Source of the DNA: Planctomycetes bacterium UBA4800
GTDB lineage: Bacteria; Planctomycetota; UBA8108; UBA8890; UBA8898
Assembly (NCBI GenBank): GCA_002402755.1
Contig: DHGK01000028.1
Coordinates: 1 to 6,183 of the forward strand
Direction: 5' to 3'
DNA length: 6,183 nucleotides
How positions within the stretch are numbered: the stretch's first letter is position 1; each line of letters opens with the position of its first letter. The notes below the pieces were generated by a model, which saw nothing but the letters and a program-made list of their open reading frames with translations, searched no databases and was not told the origin of the DNA. The position numbers were made by a program, and so were the translations under genes. This document shows, in pieces, positions 6,045-6,183 of this stretch.

Positions 6045-6076
6045 GACATCTCGTTGGCGTTTTCATCATTGACGAT
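6041..6076 (-). repeat. Direct repeat copy B, encoding IVNDENANEMSY
   Basis: This is the second copy of the element at 4300-4335, with the same orientation and 28/36 identity. The stop codon of the small PIN partner (6042-6044) lies within its first bases on the plus strand. The minus-strand frame through it is open from 6148 to 5825, but that frame starts in the terminal hairpin and then runs antisense to the partner gene, so I do not call it a gene. Confidence 0.6.
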
Positions 6077-6127
6077 GCCAATCGGAAACGCCTCGGCAGT
6101 CAAACAACTGCGGGAGCCCCGAAACCG

Positions 6128-6183
6128 CCGCGGGCGAGCCCGGCGCACACTCCGCGCGGGGTGTGCGCCGGGCTCGCCCGCGG
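6128..6183. repeat. Perfect 23-bp inverted repeat at the window end
   Basis: Bases 6128-6150 are the exact reverse complement of 6161-6183, with a 10-base loop that can pair further (CC 6152-6153 with GG 6158-6159). The arms are rich in G and C. No T-run is seen before the window ends. It may be a strong transcription barrier, a mobile palindromic repeat, or a feature at which assembly stopped, since the right arm ends on the last base. Bases 6077-6127, before it, show nothing I can name. Confidence 0.7.

Noticed and set aside
5825..6148. A 107-codon minus-strand open frame containing IVNDENANEMSY
   Set aside because: It begins inside the terminal inverted repeat and runs antisense to the PIN partner. 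Only the repeat motif is meaningful, and no start signal is visible.
4300..6183. CRISPR array or group II intron/retron-like structure
   Set aside because: There are only two copies of the direct repeat, 1.7 kb apart and not identical. There is no regular spacing, reverse transcriptase or Cas-like protein.

Overview
The window looks like a piece of a bacterial chromosome from the Planctomycetes-Verrucomicrobia sphere, probably an environmental contig. Three things point there: a very large secreted GH106-type glycoside hydrolase with a fused esterase-like domain, a decayed dockerin/EF-hand tail of a kind common in planctomycete-like proteins, and a PIN-domain gene with a small partner. This lineage call is inferred from protein style; no rRNA or marker gene is present.

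Layout. Bases 1-82 are the downstream flank of the large gene. Bases 83-3685 (minus strand) encode one 1200-residue exported protein: signal peptide, alpha/beta-hydrolase domain, GH106-like catalytic region and C-terminal beta-sandwich. Immediately upstream and overlapping it by 4 bases (ATGA) is a 220-codon minus-strand remnant, 3682-4344. Its last third is the C-terminus of a second GH106-type enzyme and its N-terminus is unrelated sequence. The original arrangement was probably a translationally coupled tandem of two glycosidase genes whose first member lost its catalytic part. A sigma70-like promoter (TTGACC-18-TAGAAT) lies at the break and could now drive both.

Bases 4345-5356 hold no intact gene. 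This kilobase is a patchwork: a GC-rich coding-like scrap (4468-4674), two strong perfect hairpins (4744-4791 and 4855-4901), a recognisable but degraded dockerin/EF-hand C-terminus (4940-5113), and a short tail resembling the end of a small protein (5188-5241). A promoter-like TTGACC-17-TAGGAT pair follows.

Bases 5357-6044 (plus strand) encode a PIN-domain nuclease (toxin-like) and an 8-base-overlapping small partner, probably its antitoxin. The partner's last ~25 codons run into GC-rich repeat sequence. A 36-bp element encoding I(I/V)NDENANxxxY on the minus strand occurs at both edges of this second half (4300-4335 and 6041-6076, 28/36 identical, same orientation). The gene-poor patchwork and the PIN module are therefore bracketed by direct repeats, suggesting an acquired or rearranged island. 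The window ends exactly at the outer edge of a perfect 23-bp inverted repeat.

Functionally, the hydrolase would act outside the cytoplasm on rhamnose-containing plant or algal polysaccharide, possibly deacylating and cleaving it. The PIN pair is an independent stability or stress module in a recombination-prone segment.
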